Positions 27,121 to 34,848 of a stretch of 64,000 nt of DNA are shown here, piece after piece. How positions within the stretch are numbered: position 1 is the stretch's first letter; each line of letters begins with the position of its first letter. The position numbers and the translations under genes are program-made. The DNA comes from JAFECT01 sp036501825 (GTDB taxonomy: Bacteria; Pseudomonadota; Alphaproteobacteria; Caulobacterales; Caulobacteraceae), in assembly GCA_036501825.1 (NCBI GenBank), contig DASXZP010000036.1, positions 744,001-808,000 of the forward strand. Reading direction: 5' to 3'. The notes below the pieces were generated by a model. It saw only the letters and a program-made list of their open reading frames with translations. It searched no databases and had not been told where the DNA came from.

Positions 27121-28418
27121 GCGCACACCTCCGGCTGGACGCGCCGCGCCAATGAGGCATGGGCGCGCGAGAAATGGCCGGCGGCCAGGGCGCCGATAAT
27201 CGACAGCTCCCCCGCCAGGCACAGCGCCGCGCACACCTCCGCCAGCGCCCGCGCCTTGCCTGCGCCGGCGAGGCCGAGGATCGAGAGGCCGGCCTGCTGA
27301 CAGGGAAGGGTCGTGCCGCCGCCCACGGTGCCGACGACGATGTTGGGCAGGGTGACGCAGGCGTAGAGGCCGCCGTCGTCGCGCAACTCGAACCGGGTGA
27401 CGCCCACGGCGGATTCCGCGACGCAGGCCACGTCCTGACCGGTGGCGAGATAGAGCGCGGCCAGGCCGTTGGCGTAGTGGCCCTGCACCCCGATTGACCC
27501 GGACATAACGCCGCCCAGCGCCGACATGCGCCAATAGTCATGCATGCGTGTGGCCGTGGTGTGCAGTTGCGCGCGCACCAGATCCGCAGGCAGCAAGATC
27601 TCCGCCGTCGCCTTGCGTCCGCGCACGCCGGCGAAGGACATGGCGGTCGCCTTCTTGTCGCCGGACAGATTGGTTTCGACGAACCAGTAGAGCGGCTTGA
27701 TCGGACAGCGGGCCTCGATGTCGCGGCACAGGGCGTCGGTGGCGATGGTCACCATGTTCTGACCGGCGGCGTCGCCGGTGGTGTAGGTGCAGACCAGATA
27801 GACGTGGTTGCCCTCGACGTGCGGCGCGAGGTCGACCAGCTTGCCGAACCGGGTGGTGGCCTGGGCCGCGGCGCGCAACGCCGCTTCCTCGCTGAGCACC
27901 CACTGCACGAAGCGGCCCGCATCGGTGAGGTCGGCAAAGGCAAACCCGGGCGCGCGGTGCACGCCCTCGGCGATCACCGCTGCGGTGCAGCCGCCGGCCG
28001 CGGAAATCAACGCAGCGCCGCGGCCATAGGACGCCACCAGCGCGGCTTCGGTTGTCGCCAGCGGGACATAGTGATCGCCGCGCGCGAAGAGGCCGTTGAC
28101 CCGCAGCGGTCCGATGACGCCCACCGGCACGCTGACCGTGCCGATGTAGTTTTCGATGTTGCAGCCGTAGAGCCGCAGGTCCGCCTGCGCCCTCGCGTCG
28201 TAGAGCGCGGCTTCGTCGGCGTCGGTCGCCGGTCCCGCCGTCTTCAGCGTGCGCCAGTGCGCCGCCGTCAGCACCGGATTGAGCCGCTTGGCCGGCCGGA
28301 TCGAGGGGCGGCGCGGCGCGGGCGAGGCGCAGCGGTGGCGCCCGATCAGGTCGTCTTCCGCGCCGGTGGCCAACAGCGCGCTCAGCATCCGGCGGGCGCT
28401 CCCCGCGGCGCTGGTCAT
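27117..28418 (-). CDS. HMG-CoA reductase, class I type
   Basis: This enzyme reduces HMG-CoA to mevalonate with NADPH; 433 aa. Conserved regions are ENYIGTVSVPVGVIGPL, TTEAALVAS (catalytic Glu about 124), TGDAAGQNMVTIATDAL, SGDKKATA (catalytic Lys about 255), ATGQDVACVAES (Asp about 329), GGGTTLPCQQAGL and LAAGHFSRAH (catalytic His about 415), so all four catalytic residues are present. Caulobacterales are expected to make isoprenoids by the MEP route, and no other mevalonate-pathway gene lies in the window, so this copy is probably for specialised metabolism. I chose ATG 28418 because it overlaps a short leader ORF in ATGA. A TTG further upstream (28499) would add 27 residues. First enzyme gene of the operon, divergent from a TetR gene. 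Confidence 0.93.
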   Translation of the reverse strand: MTSAAGSARRMLSALLATGAEDDLIGRHRCASPAPRRPSIRPAKRLNPVLTAAHWRTLKTAGPATDADEAALYDARAQADLRLYGCNIENYIGTVSVPVGVIGPLRVNGLFARGDHYVPLATTEAALVASYGRGAALISAAGGCTAAVIAEGVHRAPGFAFADLTDAGRFVQWVLSEEAALRAAAQATTRFGKLVDLAPHVEGNHVYLVCTYTTGDAAGQNMVTIATDALCRDIEARCPIKPLYWFVETNLSGDKKATAMSFAGVRGRKATAEILLPADLVRAQLHTTATRMHDYWRMSALGGVMSGSIGVQGHYANGLAALYLATGQDVACVAESAVGVTRFELRDDGGLYACVTLPNIVVGTVGGGTTLPCQQAGLSILGLAGAGKARALAEVCAALCLAGELSIIGALAAGHFSRAHASLARRVQPEVCA

Positions 28419-28444
28419 CGAAGCCCCGGCATATGCACGGTCAT
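28415..28444 (-). CDS. Nine-residue leader ORF overlapping HMG-CoA reductase
   Basis: The ATG at 28444 has the best ribosome site of the region, GGGAGAGG, at normal spacing. It encodes MTVHMPGLR and stops in the ATGA that contains the presumed HMG-CoA reductase start. The reductase ATG itself lacks a good ribosome site. Either this mini-ORF couples translation into the reductase, as at all later junctions of the operon, or the reductase starts elsewhere and the ORF is chance. No regulatory codon run is visible. Confidence 0.45.
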   Translation of the reverse strand: MTVHMPGLR

Positions 28445-28486
28445 GGCGGCCTCTCCCATCGAGGTTGGCACCCTTATCGGTGAAAT

Positions 28487-28519
28487 GAGCAGTGTTCAAT
28501 TAAAAAATAGACACCGCTC
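28487..28519. promoter_or_regulatory. Candidate TetR operator in the divergent promoter region
   Basis: The arms GAGCAGTGTTC (28487-28497) and GACACCGCTC (28510-28519) form an imperfect inverted repeat (9 of 11 positions pair) around an AT-rich centre. It lies 43 nt upstream of the HMGR leader ORF and 22 nt upstream of the TetR ATG, in the only non-coding gap between them. The adjacent AT-rich bases are the likely site of the two divergent promoters, though no clear -35/-10 pair stands out. Confidence 0.6.
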
Positions 28520-28541
28520 AATTTTTCCCCTATCGAGGGGT

Positions 28542-29138
28542 ATGGGACGCCGGTCGGATCACAGTCGCGAGGAGCTGCGCGAGCTTCTGTTGGAGGAAGG
28601 CCGCCGCCTGATGGCCGAGGTCGGTTTCCACCGCTTCTCGGCGCGCAAGGTGGCCGAGCGCATCGGCTATTCGGTGGGCACGCTCTACAACGTGTTCGAG
28701 ACCCTCGACGCCCTGCTCATCGCGCTGAACACCCGCACCTTCACCACCTGGACCGGCTTCATGCGCTCGGCCCTGGATCGCGCCGGCGCCGATCGCATCG
28801 CCGCCCTGGTCCACGCCTATTTCGATTTCGCCGCCGCCAATCCGAACCTGTGGATGGCGATCTACGACCATCGCCTGCCGCCGGGCGTGGAGATTCCCGA
28901 GGCGGACCGCGCCGAGCGCGCCAAGCTCGCCGCCCTGGCCGACCAGGAGATCGCCTCGGCGCTCGGGCGTCCGGTCGACGAAGCCGTCGTGCAACTGACC
29001 CGCTCCCTGGTCGCCACCGTCCACGGCCACTGCGTCCTGGCGCTGGGCGGCAGCCTGGCGCTGATGGGCGAACCGGAACCGGTGGCGCGCGCGCTGGACC
29101 GGGTGCGCGACTCGCTGCGCGCGGCGGGGGGCGGCTGA
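28542..29138 (+). CDS. TetR-family transcriptional regulator
   Basis: This is a 198-aa repressor-type protein. The N-terminal helix-turn-helix is SREELRELLLEEGRRLMAEV and FSARKVAERIGYSVGTLYNVFETLDALLIALN, and the C-terminal domain matches the TetR WHG type (FDFAAANPNLWMAIYDH; HGHCVLALGGSLALMG). ATG 28542 follows GAGGGG; the very long open frame upstream is antisense to HMG-CoA reductase and not coding. It is divergent from the eight-gene operon, with a dyad between, so it is the likely controller of both. The ligand may be a lipid or isoprenoid intermediate. Confidence 0.9.
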   Translation: MGRRSDHSREELRELLLEEGRRLMAEVGFHRFSARKVAERIGYSVGTLYNVFETLDALLIALNTRTFTTWTGFMRSALDRAGADRIAALVHAYFDFAAANPNLWMAIYDHRLPPGVEIPEADRAERAKLAALADQEIASALGRPVDEAVVQLTRSLVATVHGHCVLALGGSLALMGEPEPVARALDRVRDSLRAAGGG

Positions 29139-29208
29139 GCAAAGGCGGGTCTTGCCTTCGTCGGCATTCCGGCGGCACGCTGGCGGCCCTTCTGTAGCGG
29201 ACGCATCC

Positions 29209-30264
29209 ATGCCCCCGTCGCTCCCGCCCGAGCAGATCGTCACGCGCGCCGCCTGGCGCGCCGGCGACTTGCGCGCAGACGAGTGGGTGCACACGCTTTC
29301 GCCGGACGAGGTCGGCGAAATCGAGGCGGCCGCGAAGGTCTTGGCGTCGTCGCACGCCAACCTCGGCGCGCTGACGGCGGCGGACTTTCCGATCCCGCGG
29401 ACGGGGGCGCGGCTGCGCGCGATCCTGCACGACGATGTTCTGAACGGTCGCGGGTTTGCGGTGATCCAGGGCCTCGATCCTGCGCGTCTGACCCGCGCCG
29501 AGAGCGCGGCCGTCTTCATGGGGATCGGCGCGCATCTGGGCGCCGCGCGGCCGCAGAACGCCAAGGGGCACCTGCTGGGTCATGTGAAGAACTTGGGCCG
29601 CTCCAGCGCCGATCCGACCGCGCGACTGTATCAGACCAACGAGCGGCAGACCTATCACACCGACTCCGCCGACGTGGTCGGTTTGCTGTGTCTGCAGCCG
29701 GCCAAACACGGCGGGCGCTCCAGCCTGGTCAGTTCGGTTGCGATCTATAACGCCATGCGCGCGGAGACGCCGGACCTGGCGCTCGTTCTGTTCGATCCGA
29801 TCGAAACCGACCGGCGCGGTGAGGCGGCTGCGGGGGAATTGCCCTATTTCACCATCCCGGTGTTCAACTGGTTCGAGGACCATTTCGCCGGCATCTTCCA
29901 GCGCCAGTACATCGACTCCGCGCGTCGCTTCGACGGCGTCCAGCCCCTGACGGATATGCAACGCGCCGCGCTCGACAGGCTCGAGGCGCTGGCCAACGAT
30001 CCCGCGTTCCACATCGAGATCGACTTCCACCCGGGCGACATCCAGCTGGTGAACAACCACGTGCTGTTCCACGACCGCACGGCCTTCGAAGACTGGCCCG
30101 AGCCGGAACGGCGGCGCCATCTGCTGCGCCTGTGGCTGGCGCCGCACGAGGCCCAACCGCTGCCGCCGGTCTTCGCCGAACGCTTCGGCACGGTTGCGCC
30201 GGGTGAGCGCGGCGGGGTCGGCGTTGCGCGCGACACGTGGTGCGTGCCGCTCGAGGCGGAATAG
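29209..30264 (+). CDS. TauD/TfdA-type Fe(II)/2-oxoglutarate dioxygenase
   Basis: This 351-aa protein has the facial triad of the family: QTYHTDSADVVGLLCLQP (His and Asp), NNHVLFHDRTAFED (distal His) and RRHLLRLWLAP (2-oxoglutarate-binding Arg). It would hydroxylate or cleave an organic substrate with oxygen and 2-oxoglutarate. The substrate is unknown. It lies 70 nt downstream of the TetR gene on the same strand, so it may be co-transcribed and could belong to the same pathway, but that is not shown. ATG 29209 is chosen; the short extension to 29152 lacks coding character. Confidence 0.85.
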   Translation: MPPSLPPEQIVTRAAWRAGDLRADEWVHTLSPDEVGEIEAAAKVLASSHANLGALTAADFPIPRTGARLRAILHDDVLNGRGFAVIQGLDPARLTRAESAAVFMGIGAHLGAARPQNAKGHLLGHVKNLGRSSADPTARLYQTNERQTYHTDSADVVGLLCLQPAKHGGRSSLVSSVAIYNAMRAETPDLALVLFDPIETDRRGEAAAGELPYFTIPVFNWFEDHFAGIFQRQYIDSARRFDGVQPLTDMQRAALDRLEALANDPAFHIEIDFHPGDIQLVNNHVLFHDRTAFEDWPEPERRRHLLRLWLAPHEAQPLPPVFAERFGTVAPGERGGVGVARDTWCVPLEAE

Positions 30265-30267
30265 GGC

Positions 30268-31506
30268 CTAGGCTTCCGCGCGCGCCCAGCGCCTGGCCCA
30301 CACGGTGACCGCCAGGTCGGCGGTGACGTTGCCGAGGGTGCGCGAGAAGTCGAGAATCGGCTCGACCGACAGCAGCAGCGGCAGGATGGCGATCGGCAGG
30401 TTGAGCGCCAGGCACAGCGGGATCAACGCTGTGGCGAAGGCGACGGAGCTGGCGACGCCGACGCCGGCGAGGCTCATCAGGGCTGCCAGCGCAACACTCG
30501 CGATCAACCGCGGCAGCGGCACGGCGACGCCATAGAGCTGGGCGATGTAGAGCACGATCGCCATGTTGGCCGCGGGGTTGGTGGCGCGAAACAGCGCCAC
30601 CGCCATCGGCAGCACCAGGCCGCGAATGCGCTCGGGCACGCCCAGGGTCTCGGCGCCGCGCAGCATGACCGGCAGGCTCGCCAGCGACGACTGGGTCGAC
30701 AGCGCCATCAGCTGCGACGGCAGGAAATTCGCCAGCGTGCGTGCGGGCGCCCCGCCGCCGAACAGGCCAAGGACAAAGGCCGGCAGGGCGCCGGCCAGGC
30801 ACGCGACCGAGACCAGGACGACGTATTGTCCGAGCGTTTCGGCGATGCCCGCGCCTACGCGTGCGGCGATCGACAGCGCCAGGAAGAACACCCCCGCCGG
30901 CGCCGCCCACAGCACCCAGCCCACGATGGTCAGCATGGTTCCCTGCACGGCCTCGAACAGCGACAGCAACGCCCCGCGCCGCTCGGGCGTCTGCCGCATG
31001 GCCGCCAGCGCAAACACCAGCGCGAACACGACCAGCGGCGCCATGGCGCCGTCGGCCGCCGCCTTGATCGGATTGATCGGGATCAGGTTGAGGATCCAGT
31101 CCGACAACGTCGGCGGCGCGGGAGTGGGCGCGCCGGGTCCCGCCGTGTGGCGCAAGGCGTCGGCGACCGGCGCCGCGATCGGCCACACATTGAGTGTCGC
31201 CCAGGCGACGACGGCGCCCACCACTGCCGAGATCAGCAACAGGACAGCGAAGGTCACCACCGCCCGCGCCGCAAGGCCGCCGCCCTGGACGACGTCCGCC
31301 GACCGCGTCACGCCGACGAACAGCAGCGCAAACACCAGCGGAATAATCGTCATCCTGAGCGCTGCGAGCCAGGCGCCGCCGAGCGCATCGCCCAGCGCCA
31401 TCGCGCCTGAGCGCCACCCCGGCGCAAACGCCTCCACCCCCGCGCCGAGCAAGAGGCCCAGGATCATGCCGGCCAGGATTCTCGGTCCGAGCGCCTTCAA
31501 GGTCAT
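30268..31506 (-). CDS. Dicarboxylate/amino acid:cation symporter (DAACS/SLC1 family)
   Basis: This is a 412-aa inner-membrane transporter of the GltP/DctA family. The N-terminal domain has the typical LKALGPRILAGMILGLLLG start and ALRMTIIPLVFALLFVGV. The transport core contains the serine-rich hairpin LSTQSSLASLPVML and RATNPAANMAIVLYI (the NMDGT-like region, degenerate here), then VGVASSVAFATALIPL. It imports dicarboxylates, glutamate or neutral amino acids with protons or sodium. The modified NMDGT motif leaves cation choice open. It converges on the dioxygenase gene with only 3 nt between the stops. Confidence 0.9.
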   Translation of the reverse strand: MTLKALGPRILAGMILGLLLGAGVEAFAPGWRSGAMALGDALGGAWLAALRMTIIPLVFALLFVGVTRSADVVQGGGLAARAVVTFAVLLLISAVVGAVVAWATLNVWPIAAPVADALRHTAGPGAPTPAPPTLSDWILNLIPINPIKAAADGAMAPLVVFALVFALAAMRQTPERRGALLSLFEAVQGTMLTIVGWVLWAAPAGVFFLALSIAARVGAGIAETLGQYVVLVSVACLAGALPAFVLGLFGGGAPARTLANFLPSQLMALSTQSSLASLPVMLRGAETLGVPERIRGLVLPMAVALFRATNPAANMAIVLYIAQLYGVAVPLPRLIASVALAALMSLAGVGVASSVAFATALIPLCLALNLPIAILPLLLSVEPILDFSRTLGNVTADLAVTVWARRWARAEA

Positions 31507-31584
31507 GGCCTCAGCTTACAACGATTTGGCCCCGGTCGACGCCGTGTTTGACGCGGCGCCGGCGCCTGTGCTTGAGAAGACGCC

Positions 31585-32508
31585 ATGGAGAGCAACAGTT
31601 TTTACCCCATCGGCCTCACCGGAATACCCTGGGAAGAATCTGAGCGTGCGCAATGGCGCGCCCGGCAGTCGCGCCGGCGCAGCTACGCAGATGATGTCGC
31701 ACGTCGCATCGACGCGCTGAGCGAGCGTTTCGACAAGGTCGAGTACGGCGAGCTGACCTGCGGAGACGACCACTATTCCCTTCAGGCGTTGCGCAGCCGC
31801 CCCATCGACCCTTCCCTCCCGACCGCCTTGATAACCGGCGGCGTGCATGGCTACGAAACCAGCGGGGTGCTGGGCGCCTTGACGTTTCTCGAGCACCACG
31901 CGGCCGCCTATGCCGACAGGATCAACCTGCTGGCGGCGCCATGCGTCAGTCCCTGGGCGTATGAGCGCATCAACCGCTGGAACTATGACGCGCTGGATCC
32001 CAACCGCAACTTCCGGCCGGATGGCCCGGCGTGCGAATCGACGGCGCTGATCGAACTCGTGCGCTCGGCATCACAGCGTTATCTTCTGCATATCGATCTG
32101 CACGAAACGACCGACAGCGACGAGGCGGAATTCCGGCCCGCCCTCAGTGCGCGCGACGGCAAGAGCTTCGAGCCGGGTGAAATCCCCGACGGATTCTACA
32201 CGGTCGCCGACGTCGACCGTCCGGAGCTCGCCTTCCAGGAGGCGGTCATTGCCGCCGTTGGGCAGGTCATGAAGATCGCCCAGCCGGATGCGAACGGGCA
32301 GATCATCGGCTCGCCCGTAATCGCGCATGGCGTGATCGCCTACCCCAAGGCGGAGCTCAAACTTTGCGGCGCCATCACCAACGCCCGCTTTGTCACCACG
32401 ACGGAGGTGTACCCGGACGCCCCGGACACGACGCCGGAGCTCTGCGTGAAGGCGCAGGTCGCGGCGGTCTGCGCGGCGTTGGATTTCGCCCTGACTCACG
32501 ACGCCTGA
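31585..32508 (+). CDS. M14-family metallocarboxypeptidase
   Basis: This 307-aa cytoplasmic zinc peptidase has the HxxE motif GGVHGYETSG, the substrate-binding region DPNRNFRPDG, the third zinc ligand in LLHIDLHETTDSDE, and a C-terminal glutamate in TTTEVYPDAPD as expected for the catalytic general base. It has no signal peptide. It resembles small bacterial M14 proteins annotated as carboxypeptidases or succinylglutamate-desuccinylase-like enzymes. ATG 31585 is 78 nt from the divergent DAACS gene. A terminator hairpin follows. Confidence 0.85.
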   Translation: MESNSFYPIGLTGIPWEESERAQWRARQSRRRSYADDVARRIDALSERFDKVEYGELTCGDDHYSLQALRSRPIDPSLPTALITGGVHGYETSGVLGALTFLEHHAAAYADRINLLAAPCVSPWAYERINRWNYDALDPNRNFRPDGPACESTALIELVRSASQRYLLHIDLHETTDSDEAEFRPALSARDGKSFEPGEIPDGFYTVADVDRPELAFQEAVIAAVGQVMKIAQPDANGQIIGSPVIAHGVIAYPKAELKLCGAITNARFVTTTEVYPDAPDTTPELCVKAQVAAVCAALDFALTHDA

Positions 32509-32513
32509 CGGCA

Positions 32514-32551
32514 GGGGACCAGGGGCGGCTGGCCCCGAGCCCCTGGTCCCC
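32514..32551 (+). terminator. Terminator after the M14 peptidase gene
   Basis: A 13-bp perfect stem, GGGGACCAGGGGC / GCCCCTGGTCCCC, with a 12-nt loop begins 5 nt after the stop codon and is followed by TCTTGC. The stem is very stable, though the tail is not a pure T run. Confidence 0.8.
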
Positions 32552-32580
32552 TCTTGCAATGCGCAAACCCGTGCGCTAAT

Positions 32581-32600
32581 ACTGAACTAGATGGTTCAGT
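32581..32600. promoter_or_regulatory. Dyad over the ArsR start codon, candidate autoregulatory operator
   Basis: ACTGAAC-TAGATG-GTTCAGT is a perfect 7-bp inverted repeat whose centre contains the ATG (32591-32593) of the ArsR gene. Binding there would block transcription or translation of the regulator and its partner. Confidence 0.6.
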
Positions 32601-32956
32601 GTTCAGCAACCCGCATCGACGCTTCGTTCGCCGCCCTCTCGGACGCCACCCGACGCGGTGTTCTGGAGCAGCTCGGCCGCGAGGACGCCTCGATCACGGA
32701 GCTTGCCGACAAGTTCCACATGACCCTCACGGGCATGAAGAAACACGTCCATGTCCTGGAGCTGGCCGGCCTCGTCGCCACGGAAAAGGTCGGCCGTGTG
32801 AGGACCTGCAGGCTCGGCCCGCGCCAACTGGCGGAAGAAACGGCATGGATCGAGGCGTACCGGCAACTCTGGGCCGAACGCTTCGACGCACTGGACGAGA
32901 TCGTCGAGGAATTGAAGCAGAAGGAACAGGTCGATGGACGCAAACGTAGAAAGTAA
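32591..32956 (+). CDS. ArsR-family transcriptional regulator
   Basis: This is a 121-aa winged-helix repressor: FAALSDATRRGVLEQLGREDASITELADKF, then LTGMKKHVHVLELAGLVATEKVGRVRTCRL. It has no metal-binding cysteines, so it belongs to the large group of ArsR proteins that pair with AHSA1/SRPBCC genes and sense unknown signals. Its 3' end overlaps the AHSA1 gene by 23 nt, so the two are co-translated. Confidence 0.93.
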   Translation: MVQCSATRIDASFAALSDATRRGVLEQLGREDASITELADKFHMTLTGMKKHVHVLELAGLVATEKVGRVRTCRLGPRQLAEETAWIEAYRQLWAERFDALDEIVEELKQKEQVDGRKRRK

Positions 32957-33443
32957 CGCCGCCTCGGGGAAAAACCCCACGACGATGGAACGCAAGTCCG
33001 AGCGTGAGCTCGTCGTCACGCGGACCTTCAAAGCGCCGGCGCGCATCGTCTTCGAGGCGTGGACCAAGCCCGAGCTCATCAAGCGGTGGTGGGCGCCGAG
33101 GTCCTATGGAATGTCCTTCATTTCCTGCGATGCCGATGTCCGCACGGGGGGCGGCTACCGCTTCGTCTTCAGCCACCCGGCCTCAGAACAGCCTGCGGCG
33201 TTTTTCGGCCGCTACCTCGACGTGACGCCGCCCTCTCGCCTGGTCTGGACCAATGAGGAAGGCGGCGACGACGGGCAGGTCACCACGGTGACCTTCGAAG
33301 AAAAGAGTGGCGCGACCCTGGTCGTCATCCACGAACTTTACCCGTCGAAAGAAAGTCTCGACGAGGCCATGGCGTCCGGCGGCACGGGCTGGGCCAGCGA
33401 AATGTTCGAGCAGCTGGACGAGCTGATCGCCGCTCAGGCGTGA
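32934..33443 (+). CDS. SRPBCC / AHSA1-domain protein
   Basis: This is a 169-aa helix-grip protein with ELVVTRTFKAPARIVFEAWTKPELIKRWWAP (AHSA1 start), GGGYRFVFSHP, and the C-terminal helix GWASEMFEQLDELIA. Such proteins bind hydrophobic ligands; AHSA1 proteins in bacteria are almost always encoded next to an ArsR regulator, as here. Actual role unknown. ATG 32934 overlaps the ArsR gene; ATG 32985 would remove 17 poorly conserved residues. Confidence 0.88.
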   Translation: MDANVESNAASGKNPTTMERKSERELVVTRTFKAPARIVFEAWTKPELIKRWWAPRSYGMSFISCDADVRTGGGYRFVFSHPASEQPAAFFGRYLDVTPPSRLVWTNEEGGDDGQVTTVTFEEKSGATLVVIHELYPSKESLDEAMASGGTGWASEMFEQLDELIAAQA

Positions 33444-33572
33444 GCGCGGGTCGCTGGGCCGGGGTCGAGGTGAGCGTGGGCGGCCGATGTCCGCCTTCGC
33501 CTTTCGGCTCCGGCGCGACAGCCTTCGCTCCCGTGCTGGCTTGCCGAGCCGTAGCGCCGGAGGCGCGAAGGC

Positions 33573-33649
33573 TGGTGGCTGGGGGCGGGATCGAACCGCC
33601 GACCTGAGGGTTATGAATCCTCCGCTCTAACCATCTGAGCTACCCAGCC
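33573..33649 (-). tRNA. tRNA-Met (CAU anticodon)
   Basis: On the minus strand the 77 nt fold as a tRNA. The acceptor stem is GGCTGGG / CCCAGCC, the D-arm is GCTCAGATGGTTAGAGC, and the anticodon loop is TTCATAA (CAU). The T-arm contains GGTTCGATC, and CCA is encoded. G1-C72 pairing excludes the initiator. Elongator Met is most likely; an Ile tRNA with modified CAU is possible but its usual identity bases are not evident. Confidence 0.95.
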
Positions 33650-33798
33650 ATCGCGGGACGCACGGCTATATAGGCGGCGTTTCCCTGCATCAAGCCCGGC
33701 TTTGGCTCAGGCCGGCCCGAGCCGGGGCGCCGGCGGGTCCGGCCGCCGAAAGGACTGCGTGGTCAAGGCCGCGCGCTCCGGTCTATAGCTGCGCGCGC

Positions 33799-34848
33799 AT
33801 GAACGGACCGCCCCCGACGCTGCATTTGCTGGGCTCCTCGGGCGAGGGTGGGGCGGAGACCTATTTCGTCGACCTGGTCGCGGCCCTGAAGGGGGCGGGC
33901 CTGCCCACCGGGGCGGCGATCCGCGGCAATGCGGGTCGAGAGGCGGCGCTGGCCGAGGCCGGGGTCGAGACCGCGGTCCTGCCGTTTGGCGGACCCTTCG
34001 ACTTTTCCACCCGCGGCGGGGTGGCGCGGACGGCACAGGCGATGGGCGCGGGCGTTGTGACTGCGTGGATGAGCCGCGCGGCCCGGCACGCGCCCCGGGG
34101 ACCCTGGCGGCGCATCGGGCGGCTCGGCGGCTACTACGACCTGAAATACTATCGAGGCTTCGACCGTCTGGTGGGCAACACGCGCGACATCTGCGACTGG
34201 ATCGAAGCCCAGGGCTGGCCCGCCGAACGGGTGAGCTACATCCCCAACTTCGCCGAGGCGGGCGATGGGGCGGCGGTGGATCGCGCTACGCTGGACACCC
34301 CCGCGGGCGTGCCGCTGCTGCTCGGCATGGGACGGCTGCACCCGTCCAAGGCGCACGACGTGAGTTTGGCGGCGCTCGCGCAGATTCCCGACGCGTGGTT
34401 GTGGATTGCGGGCTCCGGACCGCTCGAAGCGGAGTTGAAGGCGAAGGCGTCTGACCTCGGCGTCGCCGGCCGCGTACGGTTTCTGGGCTGGCGCAGCGAC
34501 GCGAGCGCGCTCTATCGCAGCGCAGACGTCTGTGTCTTCCCCTCGCGCTACGAACCGCTCGGCAACACAGTGATCCAGGCCTGGGCTCACGGCCTGCCGG
34601 TGGTCGCCGCCGCATCGAAGGGGCCCGCGTCGCTGATCCGCGACGGTGTCGATGGCCGGCTGACGCCGATCGACGACGTGGACGCGTTCGCAGCGGCGGT
34701 GCGCGACCTGATCGCCGATGCGGTGCTGCGCAAGATGCTGGCTGCGGCGGGCCATGCGCGCGTCGGCGTCGAGTTCTCGCGTGACGCGGTGGTGGCGCAA
34801 TGGCGCGCCCTGTTCGAAGCCGCCGGAGACGCCTCATGTGCGGCATAG
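33799..34848 (+). CDS. Glycosyltransferase family 4
   Basis: This 349-aa GT-B enzyme has the N-terminal acceptor domain with LLGSSGEGGAETYFVDLVAAL, and the C-terminal nucleotide-sugar domain with GMGRLHPSKAHDVSLAALA, LWIAGSGPLEAELKAKA, FLGWRSDASALYRSADVCVFPSRYEPLGNTVIQAWAHGLPVVA (the EX7E-type motif). It would transfer a sugar to a lipid or glycan, probably for envelope polysaccharide. It overlaps the asparagine-synthase gene by 13 nt, which suggests a joint role in surface glycan synthesis. Confidence 0.92.
   Translation: MNGPPPTLHLLGSSGEGGAETYFVDLVAALKGAGLPTGAAIRGNAGREAALAEAGVETAVLPFGGPFDFSTRGGVARTAQAMGAGVVTAWMSRAARHAPRGPWRRIGRLGGYYDLKYYRGFDRLVGNTRDICDWIEAQGWPAERVSYIPNFAEAGDGAAVDRATLDTPAGVPLLLGMGRLHPSKAHDVSLAALAQIPDAWLWIAGSGPLEAELKAKASDLGVAGRVRFLGWRSDASALYRSADVCVFPSRYEPLGNTVIQAWAHGLPVVAAASKGPASLIRDGVDGRLTPIDDVDAFAAAVRDLIADAVLRKMLAAAGHARVGVEFSRDAVVAQWRALFEAAGDASCAA

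Noticed and set aside
23754..27541. 1263-aa frame suggesting a giant fusion with the dikinase
   Set aside because: The part before 26200 runs out of frame through UbiA and HMG-CoA reductase; ATG 26200 with ATGA overlap is the true start.
27540..28541. Long plus-strand frame upstream of TetR
   Set aside because: Antisense to HMG-CoA reductase, no protein-like composition; TetR starts at 28542.
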